7,067 nt of DNA, from NCBI GenBank assembly GCA_946528255.1, contig CAMMYR010000031.1:1-7067 (forward strand). Reading direction: 5' to 3'. The position numbers and the translations under genes are program-made. Source of the DNA: an uncultured Methanomicrobiales archaeon (GTDB lineage Archaea; Thermoplasmatota; Thermoplasmata; Methanomassiliicoccales; Methanomethylophilaceae). The notes under the pieces are model-generated. The model did not search any database, was not told the origin of the DNA, and worked only from the letters and a program-made list of their open reading frames with translations. This document shows positions 1-6,433 of the stretch, piece after piece; within the stretch, counting starts at the first letter, position 1; every line of letters starts with the position of its first letter.

Positions 1-96
1 TCCGACCTCCTCGGCCAGCTCCAGCCTCCTCTTCATGAGGCTGAGTATCTGCAGGTCTGTCTCGGCTATCTCGCTCCTGATCTGATCGAGCTCCAT
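1..96 (-). CDS. aroQ: Chorismate mutase, AroQ type (5' part only; continues beyond the left edge)
   Basis: Only the first 32 residues are visible, starting MELDQIRSEI. They form the first helix of an AroQ-fold chorismate mutase, which converts chorismate to prephenate for phenylalanine and tyrosine synthesis. Aligned by eye with the E. coli P-protein mutase domain, R7 matches active-site Arg11 and R24 matches Arg28, with the usual heptad-like Leu/Ile pattern between them (IAETDLQILSLMKRRLELAEE). The start ATG (96-94) has GAGGGG at 108-103, six bases upstream. The gene begins 31 bases inside aroC, in another frame, so it is probably translated by coupling. It follows directly on the enzyme that makes its substrate. 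Whether it is a stand-alone mutase or fused to a prephenate dehydrogenase or dehydratase domain cannot be told, because the rest is outside the window. Confidence 0.9.
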   Translation of the reverse strand, partial: MELDQIRSEIAETDLQILSLMKRRLELAEEVG

Positions 97-1157
97 CGGA
101 ATCCCCTCAACGCCTGGTCGGCGATAGTTATGGCGGCCATCGCCTCGACGGCTGCGACCGCGCGCGGCACGATGCAGGGGTCGTGCCTCCCCTCTACAGT
201 AACCTTGGCATCCTCGCATCTGGACAGGCTCACGGTGTCCTGCTCCCTGGCGATGGACGGAGTGGGTTTGAAGACCACATCGAACGTGACATCGGCGCCG
301 TCCGCCATCCCGCCGACTATGCCGCCGAGATGGTTTGTTTTCGTGATTATCCTGCCGCCGTCCATGGCGTAGGCGTCGTTGGATTGGCTTCCGCGCATCC
401 CGGCGAGCTTGAATCCATCGCCGAACTCCACCCCCTTGCACGCGGGTATGCCGAACATGGCCAGAGAGAGCTGCGCATCCAGCGCATCGAACCAGATGCC
501 CCCGAACCCAATCGGGAGGCCGGTGATTATGCACCCGACGGTCCCGCCGACGCTGTCGCCGTCTGCCCCGGCGGATTCGATGCACTTGCGCATCCTGGAA
601 TCCAGATCGGAAGTGCACGCCCTGGTGGCGAAATCCCTGGATCCGAAGGCCTCATCCGATGTCCTGGGAGTCTGATCGACGACATCGCCGACGGACCTGG
701 TGTAGGCATTAACCGCGATCCCAAGAGTAGATATGTACTGCTTCGCCACCGCTCCGGCTGCGACCATCGCCGCCGTAAGGCGGCCGGAGAACTGTCCGCT
801 GCCGCGGAGGTCGTGGTCGGGGAATTTCAGGAGCGCGGGGAGATCGGCATGGCCGGGCCTGGGGGTATCGTAGAACTTCATGTACTTCGAGCCGTCGGTA
901 TCCTTGTTGGCGATCTCGATGACCATCTTCTTCCCATCGGTGGCTCCGTTGGATATGCCTTCCTTGAACTCCGGGACATCCGCTTCCCTGCGGGGGGTGC
1001 CCAGCTTGCCCTGGGGCTTGCGGAGCTCCATCTCCCTCATGACGGCATCCATATCCACGGGCATCCCCTCCGGGAGCCCCTCCAGTATGGCGCCCACGCA
1101 GGGCCCGTGGCTCTTGCCGTAAAGCGTGAATCTCAATCCGCTGCCGAAAGTGTACAT
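66..1157 (-). CDS. aroC: Chorismate synthase
   Basis: This 363-residue protein is full length for chorismate synthase (EC 4.2.3.5), the FMNH2-dependent enzyme that removes phosphate from EPSP to give chorismate. Family motifs appear in order: YGKSHG (13-18), PRPGHAD (99-105), RGSGQFSGRLTA (118-129), DSVGG (201-205), FGIPACKGVEFGDGF (235-249), SQSND (257-261), TNHLGGIVGGMADG (274-287), KPTPSI (297-302) and GRHDPCIVPRA (323-333). The open frame extends far upstream, but that part is arginine-rich shadow of aroA. The ATG at 1157 starts the conserved MYTFGSGLRFTLYGKSHG and has GAGGTG at 1168-1163, five bases upstream. The start overlaps the aroA end by 25 bases and the end overlaps aroQ by 31. 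The C-terminal tail after ALRGF lies in the overlap and is basic and unlike the family. The stop is TAG, the only one among the complete genes here. Confidence 0.97.
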   Translation of the reverse strand: MYTFGSGLRFTLYGKSHGPCVGAILEGLPEGMPVDMDAVMREMELRKPQGKLGTPRREADVPEFKEGISNGATDGKKMVIEIANKDTDGSKYMKFYDTPRPGHADLPALLKFPDHDLRGSGQFSGRLTAAMVAAGAVAKQYISTLGIAVNAYTRSVGDVVDQTPRTSDEAFGSRDFATRACTSDLDSRMRKCIESAGADGDSVGGTVGCIITGLPIGFGGIWFDALDAQLSLAMFGIPACKGVEFGDGFKLAGMRGSQSNDAYAMDGGRIITKTNHLGGIVGGMADGADVTFDVVFKPTPSIAREQDTVSLSRCEDAKVTVEGRHDPCIVPRAVAAVEAMAAITIADQALRGFRWSSIRSGAR

Positions 1158-1181
1158 CGCAGCACCTCGTATCTCAATCCG
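1130..1181. repeat. 11-base direct repeat at the aroA/aroC junction
   Basis: ATCTCAATCCG occurs at 1130-1140 and at 1171-1181, 41 bases apart. On the coding strand each copy contains GGATTGAGA, read as Gly-Leu-Arg in EPSP synthase (upstream copy) and Gly-Leu-Arg in chorismate synthase (downstream copy), although the two genes are in different frames. The stretch between holds the aroA stop and the aroC ribosome site and start. Confidence 0.7.
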
Positions 1182-2419
1182 AGGCGGGCCATCTTCTCCG
1201 GGAATCCCGGGAACGATACCGCATAGCAGCCGTCGTCCTCCATCTCCACAGGTCCGTCGCACACCAGCGATGCGATGGCTCCGGCCATCATGATCCTGTG
1301 GTCGCCGTGGTGCTCTATTCTTCCGCCGGACAGCCTCTTTCCGCGTATGATGCATCCGTCGTCCGTGGGCGTGGCATCGCCTCCCAATGCGTTGATCATG
1401 TCGGTGACGGTCTTTATCCTGTCGCTTTCCTTGAACTTCAGCTGCGGTGCGCCGAACAGCCTGCTCTCGCCCTCCGCGGTGCTCAGGAGCACCGCCAGTA
1501 TGGGGAACAGGTCGGGGACGTTGCCCATGTCCACATCGCAGGCCCTCAGGCGATATCCTCTGGATGCTGTTATCCTGTCGCCGTCGATGCAGATGCCGCA
1601 TCCTGCCGCGGTGATGACATCCGCTATCGCCTTGTCCCCCTGCGGGTCCTTCATGTCCATGTTGTCGGCTGTGGCCCTGCCTCCCAGCGCTCCCGCAACC
1701 AGCGGGAATGCGGCGGATGAGAAATCCGACGGGACCCTGTAATCGTGGGGGCGGTAACCGGTGCCCCCTCTGACTCTGAATACATTGCCCTTGCGCACGG
1801 ATTCGGCGCCGAACAGCCCCATCATGCGGGCGGTGACATCCAGGTAAGGCACGGAGACCATGGTGCCCTCGACGGTGACCTCTGTATCATTGGGGAGCAT
1901 GGGGGACACCATCAGCAGCGATGTGATGTACTGGGAGCTGATGTGGCCGTCGATGGAGACCTTGCCCCCCTTGTTGGGCCCCTTGACCCTCACCGGTGGG
2001 AAACCTCCGTTGGAGGCGCATTGGACCCCCATGGAGCCCAGGGCGTCCAGCAGCGGACCCATGGGGCGCTTCTGCAGGGAGGAATCGCCGGTTATCTCGG
2101 ATTCCCCGTCGAACATGCTGCACAATCCGGTGTAGATCCTCATGGTGGTGCCGGAGTTCTTGACGTCCACGATATCCGCGGGGGCGTGGAGGTTCCCGCC
2201 GTCTATGGTGACGGTGCTGCCCTCGATCTCGCAGCTGGCGCCTATGGCGCGGCATGCGTCGATGGTGCACAGGGTGTCCTCCGACAAGAGGGGGTCCCTG
2301 ATCACTGACCTGCCCTCGGCCATGCTGGCCAGGAAGAACGCCCTGTGGGTGTGGCTCTTGGACGGAGGGGGCGTTATCGTTCCCTCTATCCTGCCGCCTG
2401 TGAATCTGATAGTGCTCAT
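1133..2419 (-). CDS. aroA: 3-phosphoshikimate 1-carboxyvinyltransferase (EPSP synthase)
   Basis: This 428-residue protein is normal length for EPSP synthase (EC 2.5.1.19), which joins phosphoenolpyruvate to shikimate 3-phosphate. Visible motifs are PPSKSHTHRA (18-27, PEP-binding Lys21), NSGTTMR (88-94), GDSSLQKRPM (111-120), SSQYITSLL (161-169), VPSDFSSAAF (229-238), VPDLFPILAV (301-310, with the conserved catalytic-type Asp303), KFKESDRI (328-335) and HGDHRIMM (371-378). Residue 95, after NSGTTMR, is Ile where E. coli has Pro101; as far as I recall this is usual in archaeal enzymes. The start is ATG 2419, whose ATGA overlaps the shikimate kinase stop; GAGGTG at 2431-2426 lies six bases upstream. 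A GTG at 2428 is in frame but sits inside that ribosome site, so it is rejected. The last residues (about LRCTLSAAD) lie over the aroC start region. Confidence 0.97.
   Translation of the reverse strand: MSTIRFTGGRIEGTITPPPSKSHTHRAFFLASMAEGRSVIRDPLLSEDTLCTIDACRAIGASCEIEGSTVTIDGGNLHAPADIVDVKNSGTTMRIYTGLCSMFDGESEITGDSSLQKRPMGPLLDALGSMGVQCASNGGFPPVRVKGPNKGGKVSIDGHISSQYITSLLMVSPMLPNDTEVTVEGTMVSVPYLDVTARMMGLFGAESVRKGNVFRVRGGTGYRPHDYRVPSDFSSAAFPLVAGALGGRATADNMDMKDPQGDKAIADVITAAGCGICIDGDRITASRGYRLRACDVDMGNVPDLFPILAVLLSTAEGESRLFGAPQLKFKESDRIKTVTDMINALGGDATPTDDGCIIRGKRLSGGRIEHHGDHRIMMAGAIASLVCDGPVEMEDDGCYAVSFPGFPEKMARLGLRYEVLRCTLSAAD
1163..1168 (-). promoter_or_regulatory. Ribosome binding site of chorismate synthase
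   Basis: GAGGTG lies five bases before ATG 1157, within the EPSP synthase reading frame. It fixes the chorismate synthase start inside a much longer open frame. Confidence 0.75.
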
Positions 2420-3255
2420 TGCCCGCACCTCGTCTCTGTGAAAATGAATTCCTTCTCCGGGAGCCCCAGATCCTCCGCGAAGGACCTGCTGTCCCCTTTG
2501 GGGACGACGATGGCTATGGCCGGCCCGGAGCCGGACATCCCGGCGCCCATGGCGCCCAGGGACATCGCTTTCTCGGCGACGGAATTGTCCACGCCGGATG
2601 CCGCGGAGATTATCCTGCCGTTCTCGGTCATGGCCCTGAACGGGTCGTCCATGGCGTAATCGATGACCTTCCTGATCTCCGGCGCGACCTCCCCCAGCTT
2701 GTCGAGGGGGAGCCCGGTCTTCCTGATCTTGAACGATGGGACGTGGATTATGATGTCAAGATCATCCACATCCTTCCTGGCGAGGATCCTGTCCTCGCGG
2801 TTGCTGGTCATCACCAGCCCTCCCAGCCCGCATCCGCAGGCATCGTCGAAGGACCCGGTGACGGTTACCTTCGCCTCCCTGGCGCATTGCACTCCGAGCC
2901 TGATGAGGTCCTCCTGGCCCATATCGAACGAGAGCTCGTCGAACACCGCCCTGATGATCGCGTTGCAGGCGGCGCTGGAGCTCTTCAGGCCCCTGGATAC
3001 GGGGATCTGCGACCTCGTCGCGAGATTCCAGCCCTCCGGTTCCTCCGCGCCAGCGGCAGCGAACGCCCTGGCGACGCATATCCTCGCCATGGTGTCGTCC
3101 TCGCCCGGGTCGTTGCCTATGCGGACCGTCCTGCCTGATCCGGATACGGAGAACTCGGCCTCGGTCATCAGCCCGGCGCCGATGGTGGCGCCTATGCCGC
3201 AGGGCATGGCGTTGATCACGGTGATCGATCCGTGGGATGAGCCCCTGCCGGTCAT
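2416..3255 (-). CDS. aroK: Shikimate kinase, archaeal GHMP-superfamily type
   Basis: This 279-residue kinase phosphorylates shikimate at the 3-hydroxyl using ATP (EC 2.7.1.71). It belongs to the GHMP (galactokinase/homoserine kinase/mevalonate kinase) superfamily that replaces the bacterial P-loop AroK in archaea; no Walker A kinase fold is seen. Motifs are the N-terminal NAMPCGIGATIGAGL (15-29), the ATP-binding IPVSRGLKSSSA (84-95), GSFDDACGCGLGG (134-146) and the C-terminal glycine loop SGSGPA (241-246). The length fits the family. The ATG at 3255 forms ATGA with the upstream aroDE stop, and a strong GAGGAGGT lies at 3270-3263, seven bases upstream. The longer in-frame start at 3363 would add arginine-rich aroDE shadow sequence and is not used. 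Homoserine kinase is a relative, but the GLKSSSA motif and the position between dehydrogenase and EPSP synthase make shikimate kinase much the better call. Confidence 0.95.
   Translation of the reverse strand: MTGRGSSHGSITVINAMPCGIGATIGAGLMTEAEFSVSGSGRTVRIGNDPGEDDTMARICVARAFAAAGAEEPEGWNLATRSQIPVSRGLKSSSAACNAIIRAVFDELSFDMGQEDLIRLGVQCAREAKVTVTGSFDDACGCGLGGLVMTSNREDRILARKDVDDLDIIIHVPSFKIRKTGLPLDKLGEVAPEIRKVIDYAMDDPFRAMTENGRIISAASGVDNSVAEKAMSLGAMGAGMSGSGPAIAIVVPKGDSRSFAEDLGLPEKEFIFTETRCGQ
2426..2431 (-). promoter_or_regulatory. Ribosome binding site of EPSP synthase
   Basis: GAGGTG lies six bases before ATG 2419. Its last three bases are the in-frame GTG at 2428, which therefore cannot be the natural start if this site is used. 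Confidence 0.75.
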
Positions 3256-4562
3256 GGGAGGGACCTCCTCATGGTTTCGAACATCCCTTTGACTCCGGTC
3301 CACAATTCGAAGGATGCGGCGCCCTGGCCGGCCAGCATGTCCGCTCCGTCGGCGATGCGGCATCCTTTCGCTTTAGCCTCGGAGACCAGCGGGGTCTCCC
3401 TGCCGTAGACCATGTCGAAGACGGTCTGCTCGGCCTGTATGGATGAAATGTTGATGGGATAGGGCCCGTCGGAGTACATGCCGACCGGGGTGCAGTTGAC
3501 CACCAGGTCGTACATCATCACGGACACGGATCTGGGCTCCCTATAGTTCATCCCGAACTCCTTGGCCAGTTCCGATCCGGTCTCGCGGTTCCTGCCGGTG
3601 ATGGTGACATCGCAGCCGTAACCGGCCATGCAATGGGCGCAGGCCCTGGCGGCTCCGCCGGATCCGAGTATGAGCACCCTCCTGTCCTCCGCCTCGAATC
3701 CGCAGTTCTCCAGCGCCCTGCGGATGCCTATGACATCTGTATTGTAACCGGTGAGCACCCCATTGTCGTTCACGACGGTGTTGACGGCGCCCACCGAAGA
3801 CGCATCCCTGTCGACCCTGTCGATGTGGTCCATGATATCCTGCTTGTACGGGACGGTGACGTTGACCCCGCGGATATCGTAGGCGCGGATGGCGTCCTCG
3901 CACTGCTCAAGGTCCGGGGATTCGAACGGCAGGTAGATCCCGTTGATCCCGGATTCCCTCAGGGCGGCGTTCTGCATCGCGGGGGAGAGGCTCTTGGAAA
4001 GCGGGTTCCCGATGATGCCCAATATCATGCAGTCGTCGTCCAGATCCAGCATCTCCTGCACGCTCAGCTGCCCGGGGGCGGTGGGCTCGCCCACGTATCC
4101 GAACGAGAACTCGTTGCCGAGTATGCCCTGCCTGATGCGGGTGACCGTTCCCATGGCGCCCATCCCCAGCACCACGTGCTTCTTCCTGACGGAGGCTGCG
4201 GCATCGCGGATGCTCATGAGGTCCCTGAAATCGCGGACTGTCGTGGCTGCTTTGCAGATATCGCAATCCATCGATGAGAGTATGGCTCCGAGCTTCTCGG
4301 AGTCGGGGGTGCCCTCGTAATCGTGATGCGATGCCAGAACGCGCAGGGGGGTCTCCGGCCTGTCCTCCTCGCCGATATCGACGATGCCCTTGAAGCCTGC
4401 CGGCAGCACCGAGGGGTCGAAGGGCCCCCTGAATGTGACCAGGGTCTCCTTCCCCTTGGTGTCCGGTACGGATCCCAGAAGGTCGAGACGAATCTCGACC
4501 ATGTGGGCATCCCCGATGCGCCCCATGTCGGAGGCGTCGGCGAGGGAGGCGCAGACGCGCAT
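3252..4562 (-). CDS. aroDE: Bifunctional 3-dehydroquinate dehydratase (type I) / shikimate 5-dehydrogenase fusion
   Basis: This 436-residue fusion carries out steps 3 and 4: dehydroquinate to dehydroshikimate (EC 4.2.1.10), then NADPH reduction to shikimate (EC 1.1.1.25). The AroD half (about 1-170) has EIRLD (23-27), the catalytic His in SHHDY (78-82), Schiff-base Lys104 in DICKAA, MGTVTRIR (137-144) and FGYVGEPTAPGQLS (154-167). The AroE half (about 178-436) has IGNPLSKSLSP (184-194), VNVTVPYK with catalytic Lys240, GAVNT (258-262), GYNTD (272-276), the NADP loop LGSGGAARA (299-307), GRNRE (323-327), NCTPVGM (356-362), DMVYGRETPL (383-392) and AGQGAASFELW (411-421). Tandem ATGs lie at 4565 and 4562. 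AGGGAG at 4573-4568 is two bases from the first and five from the second, so 4562 is chosen; 4565 would add one Met. The start overlaps the dehydroquinate synthase stop. AroD-AroE fusions are also known from plants and Chlamydia. Confidence 0.96.
   Translation of the reverse strand: MRVCASLADASDMGRIGDAHMVEIRLDLLGSVPDTKGKETLVTFRGPFDPSVLPAGFKGIVDIGEEDRPETPLRVLASHHDYEGTPDSEKLGAILSSMDCDICKAATTVRDFRDLMSIRDAAASVRKKHVVLGMGAMGTVTRIRQGILGNEFSFGYVGEPTAPGQLSVQEMLDLDDDCMILGIIGNPLSKSLSPAMQNAALRESGINGIYLPFESPDLEQCEDAIRAYDIRGVNVTVPYKQDIMDHIDRVDRDASSVGAVNTVVNDNGVLTGYNTDVIGIRRALENCGFEAEDRRVLILGSGGAARACAHCMAGYGCDVTITGRNRETGSELAKEFGMNYREPRSVSVMMYDLVVNCTPVGMYSDGPYPINISSIQAEQTVFDMVYGRETPLVSEAKAKGCRIADGADMLAGQGAASFELWTGVKGMFETMRRSLP
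3263..3270 (-). promoter_or_regulatory. Strong ribosome binding site of shikimate kinase
   Basis: GAGGAGGT is the strongest Shine-Dalgarno match in the operon, seven bases before ATG 3255. It sets the start and excludes the longer frame opening at 3363. Confidence 0.8.
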
Positions 4563-5560
4563 CATATCTCCCTGATGGTCTCTTCGATCTTCATCCCGAA
4601 GTGGCGTCCGCCCTCCTCGACCCTGGCGAGCACCTTGTCGCCCTTGGATACCTTGGATACGGATATGGCCCCGTCGGGGGTCACCAGCTTCACGGTCTCC
4701 GCATTCTGGAGTATCGTGGTGTACACGGATTCGCCGTCGGTGGCGGTGAGCATAAGGAGGGGCCTCTGCTCCACCTTGCACCTGCCCACGGAGCTGGGGC
4801 GGGTGTTGCCCTCCCTGTCCACGAGCACGATGGGCTCGCCGGATTTCAGCTCAGCGAGGTACCTGGTCCTGCCCTCCGGGCCGAGGACGTACGCGTGCAC
4901 GGCGCCGGCGTTGACCCTGAAGGGTCTGGCGGCCACGTAGCCGTTGTCCTCGCTCTCGGACTGCACCAGGAAGAGGCAGGCGGCTTGGGATCCGATGAGC
5001 ATCCCCTCTCCGGGCACCATCATGCTGATGGTGTCGACGCAAACCCTGTCGCCCATCTCGATGTTCTTGACTGAGACGACCTCCAATGGGGTGAGATCCA
5101 CTTTGCCGGAACCGGATATGGCGCCGGCGAACTTCCTGATCTCCTCGGGGTCATCCACATCGATGACGATGCCGTCGACGCCCTTCTCCAGCGTCTGCAT
5201 GTACAGCTTGGCATCCTCTATGGTGGATGCGCAGGCCAGCACCTTGGTCTTGGTGCCCCTGAACTTCGCGATGAGGTTCTCCAGGGGGATTATGGTCCAA
5301 TCCTTGGAATCCAGGACGACGGCGTCCGCCTTCCCGGCCATGGCCATGGCCCTGTCCTGGTCCTCCGGGGTTCTCAGCTCGACGAGCTCCACATCCTTCC
5401 CGGCCACATGGAGGGTGACCTTCCCGAACTCCGCGAAATCGGAGTCCTCCGCCCTCACCAGGGCTATGTCCACGCCGGACTCCAGCGCGGAGATCACGGT
5501 CTCCTTCCTCTCCTCTTTATCGTCCTGCCTGTCGGCGCGGACCCAAATCTCCTTCGACAT
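4562..5560 (-). CDS. aroB': 3-dehydroquinate synthase II (archaeal type)
   Basis: This 332-residue protein matches the archaeal dehydroquinate synthase II family (EC 1.4.1.24). That enzyme oxidatively deaminates and cyclises 2-amino-3,7-dideoxy-D-threo-hept-6-ulosonate with NAD+ to 3-dehydroquinate. It is unrelated to bacterial AroB. Conserved-looking segments are DWTIIPLENLIA (87-98), EKGVDGIVIDVDDPEE (near 124-139), MGDRVCVDTISMMVPGEGML (starting near 169), FRVNAGAVHAYV (near 214-225), TRYLAELKSGE, GRCKVEQRPLLML and LQNAETV. No signal peptide or membrane segment is seen, so it is cytosolic. Four bases separate it from the ADH synthase stop. There is no GGAGG; GTGATC at 5568-5563 pairs with GAUCAC in the archaeal 16S tail at a register equivalent to about seven bases from a GGAGG core. 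Its neighbour makes its substrate. Confidence 0.96.
   Translation of the reverse strand: MSKEIWVRADRQDDKEERKETVISALESGVDIALVRAEDSDFAEFGKVTLHVAGKDVELVELRTPEDQDRAMAMAGKADAVVLDSKDWTIIPLENLIAKFRGTKTKVLACASTIEDAKLYMQTLEKGVDGIVIDVDDPEEIRKFAGAISGSGKVDLTPLEVVSVKNIEMGDRVCVDTISMMVPGEGMLIGSQAACLFLVQSESEDNGYVAARPFRVNAGAVHAYVLGPEGRTRYLAELKSGEPIVLVDREGNTRPSSVGRCKVEQRPLLMLTATDGESVYTTILQNAETVKLVTPDGAISVSKVSKGDKVLARVEEGGRHFGMKIEETIREI
4568..4573 (-). promoter_or_regulatory. Ribosome binding site of aroDE
   Basis: AGGGAG lies two bases before ATG 4565 and five before ATG 4562, favouring the second of the tandem start codons. It is inside the last codons of the dehydroquinate synthase gene. Confidence 0.6.
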
Positions 5561-5562
5561 GT

Positions 5563-5568
5563 GATCAC
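5563..5568 (-). promoter_or_regulatory. Ribosome binding site of 3-dehydroquinate synthase II (GTGATC type)
   Basis: GTGATC lies two bases before ATG 5560 and pairs with GAUCAC of the 16S tail. In terms of a full GGAGGTGATC site the spacing is normal. The site contains the ADH synthase stop codon, so terminating ribosomes sit on it, which favours reinitiation. GTGATCAC is also a perfect 8-base palindrome. Confidence 0.6.
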
Positions 5569-6359
5569 TGGAGGTTCTCTTTCATGGCCTCCTTTACGTC
5601 GTACCCGTGTAGCACGATGTCGGATATTGCCTTTGTCATCTTCTCGACGTTCCTGTGCTGGAACACGTTCCTGCCGATGGACACACCGTGGCCGCCGGCC
5701 TGGATCGAATCGTAGACCATCTGGAGTATCTCCAGGTCGGAGCTCATCTTGGGTCCCCCGGCTATGACGACGGGCGCGAGAGCGCCCTTGACGACGTCCT
5801 CGAAGGACTCGATGTCGCCGGTGTAGCTGCATTTGACGACGTCCGCGCCCAGCTCGGTGGCCACCCTGGCGGCGTGGGCCACCGCATGGGGGTCGTAGGA
5901 GTTCTGGATCTTGGGTCCGCGGGCGTAGGCCATGACGAGGAGGGGCATGCCCCACTCGTTGCATTCCTTGGATATCTGACCGAGGTCGGAGAGCATCTCC
6001 GGTTCGGTCTCGGCACCGACGTTGATGTGGACGGAGACGGCATCGGCACCGATCTTCAGGGCCTCCTCGACGGTGGCGACCAGCACCTTGCTGTTGCTGG
6101 TAACTCCGAGATCGGTGGACGCGGAGAGGTGCAGGATGAGACCGATGTCGTGGCCGCTGGTACGGTGGCTGAACCTAATCAGGCCCTTGTGCATCAGCAC
6201 GGCCGTGGCTCCGCCGTTGGCCACATCGTCCACGGTCTTCTTCATGTCGTAGAGGCCCTCGGTGGGCCCTATCGAGATGCCGTGATCCATGGGAACCACA
6301 ACGCAGTTCCCTGTGTTCCTGTCCATTATCCTCTCCATCCTTATGCTCTTGCCGAACAT
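5565..6359 (-). CDS. aroA': 2-amino-3,7-dideoxy-D-threo-hept-6-ulosonate (ADH) synthase
   Basis: This 264-residue DhnA/class I aldolase-fold enzyme (EC 2.2.1.10) starts the archaeal shikimate route. It condenses L-aspartate semialdehyde with 6-deoxy-5-ketofructose 1-phosphate in place of the DAHP synthase step. Visible motifs are VVPMDHG (21-27, active-site Asp25), LHLSAST (76-82), AYARGPK with catalytic-type Tyr145, VKCSYTGD with Schiff-base Lys176, VIAGGPK (198-204) and GVSIGRNVFQH (225-235). Possible starts are GTG 6368, ATG 6365 and ATG 6359. The last is preferred because GGTGAT at 6369-6364 (complementary to the 16S tail) gives normal spacing only to it, and because MFGKSIRMERIM matches where relatives begin. 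It is the first gene after the promoter. A sister fructose-bisphosphate aldolase/DKFP synthase shares the fold, but the adjacent dehydroquinate synthase II argues for ADH synthase. Confidence 0.93.
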   Translation of the reverse strand: MFGKSIRMERIMDRNTGNCVVVPMDHGISIGPTEGLYDMKKTVDDVANGGATAVLMHKGLIRFSHRTSGHDIGLILHLSASTDLGVTSNSKVLVATVEEALKIGADAVSVHINVGAETEPEMLSDLGQISKECNEWGMPLLVMAYARGPKIQNSYDPHAVAHAARVATELGADVVKCSYTGDIESFEDVVKGALAPVVIAGGPKMSSDLEILQMVYDSIQAGGHGVSIGRNVFQHRNVEKMTKAISDIVLHGYDVKEAMKENLQ

Positions 6360-6363
6360 CTTC

Positions 6364-6369
6364 ATCACC
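6364..6369 (-). promoter_or_regulatory. Ribosome binding site of ADH synthase (GGTGAT type)
   Basis: GGTGAT is complementary to AUCACC in the archaeal 16S 3' tail (GGAUCACCUCCU), a register shifted from the usual GGAGG core. It lies four bases before ATG 6359 and overlaps the alternative starts at 6365 and 6368. It therefore decides the start in favour of 6359. Confidence 0.6.
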
Positions 6370-6399
6370 GCGTTTCCAATTACATCCTGGCAGCGTAGC

Positions 6400-6415
6400 T
6401 ACCATAACGCTGGTA
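6400..6415. repeat. Inverted repeat at the operon start site (TACCA-N6-TGGTA)
   Basis: TACCA (6400-6404) and TGGTA (6411-6415) form a perfect 5-base inverted repeat with six bases between. It sits on the start site predicted from the TATA box, where an archaeal repressor could block initiation. It could also be a small hairpin at the 5' end of the mRNA. Half-sites this short can arise by chance. Confidence 0.35.
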
Positions 6416-6433
6416 AACGTTAATTTGCGATAG

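Noticed and set aside
183..1226. Long plus-strand open frame opposite aroC
   Set aside because: It mirrors a fully motif-supported gene, has no recognisable protein features or ribosome site, and such antisense frames are common in GC-rich DNA. The same applies to the plus-strand frames at 1745-2308, 2419-3138, 3633-4277 and 5655-6398.
1158..1601. N-terminal extension of chorismate synthase starting at 1601
   Set aside because: The extra 148 residues are arginine/histidine-rich shadow sequence of aroA in another frame. The conserved MYTFGSGLRFTLYGKSHG start and a good GAGGTG site place the start at 1157.
2125..2147. Ile in place of Pro after the NSGTTMR motif of EPSP synthase, suggesting an inhibitor-insensitive enzyme
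   Set aside because: The neighbouring Gly is kept, and non-proline residues here are, as far as I recall, usual in archaeal EPSP synthases; the sequence alone does not support an altered inhibitor response.
3256..3363. Longer shikimate kinase start at 3363
   Set aside because: The added 36 residues are out-of-frame aroDE sequence; ATG 3255 has a strong ribosome site and ATGA coupling.
4566..4781. Longer aroDE start at 4781
   Set aside because: The added residues are basic shadow sequence of the dehydroquinate synthase gene and precede the natural AroD N-terminus.
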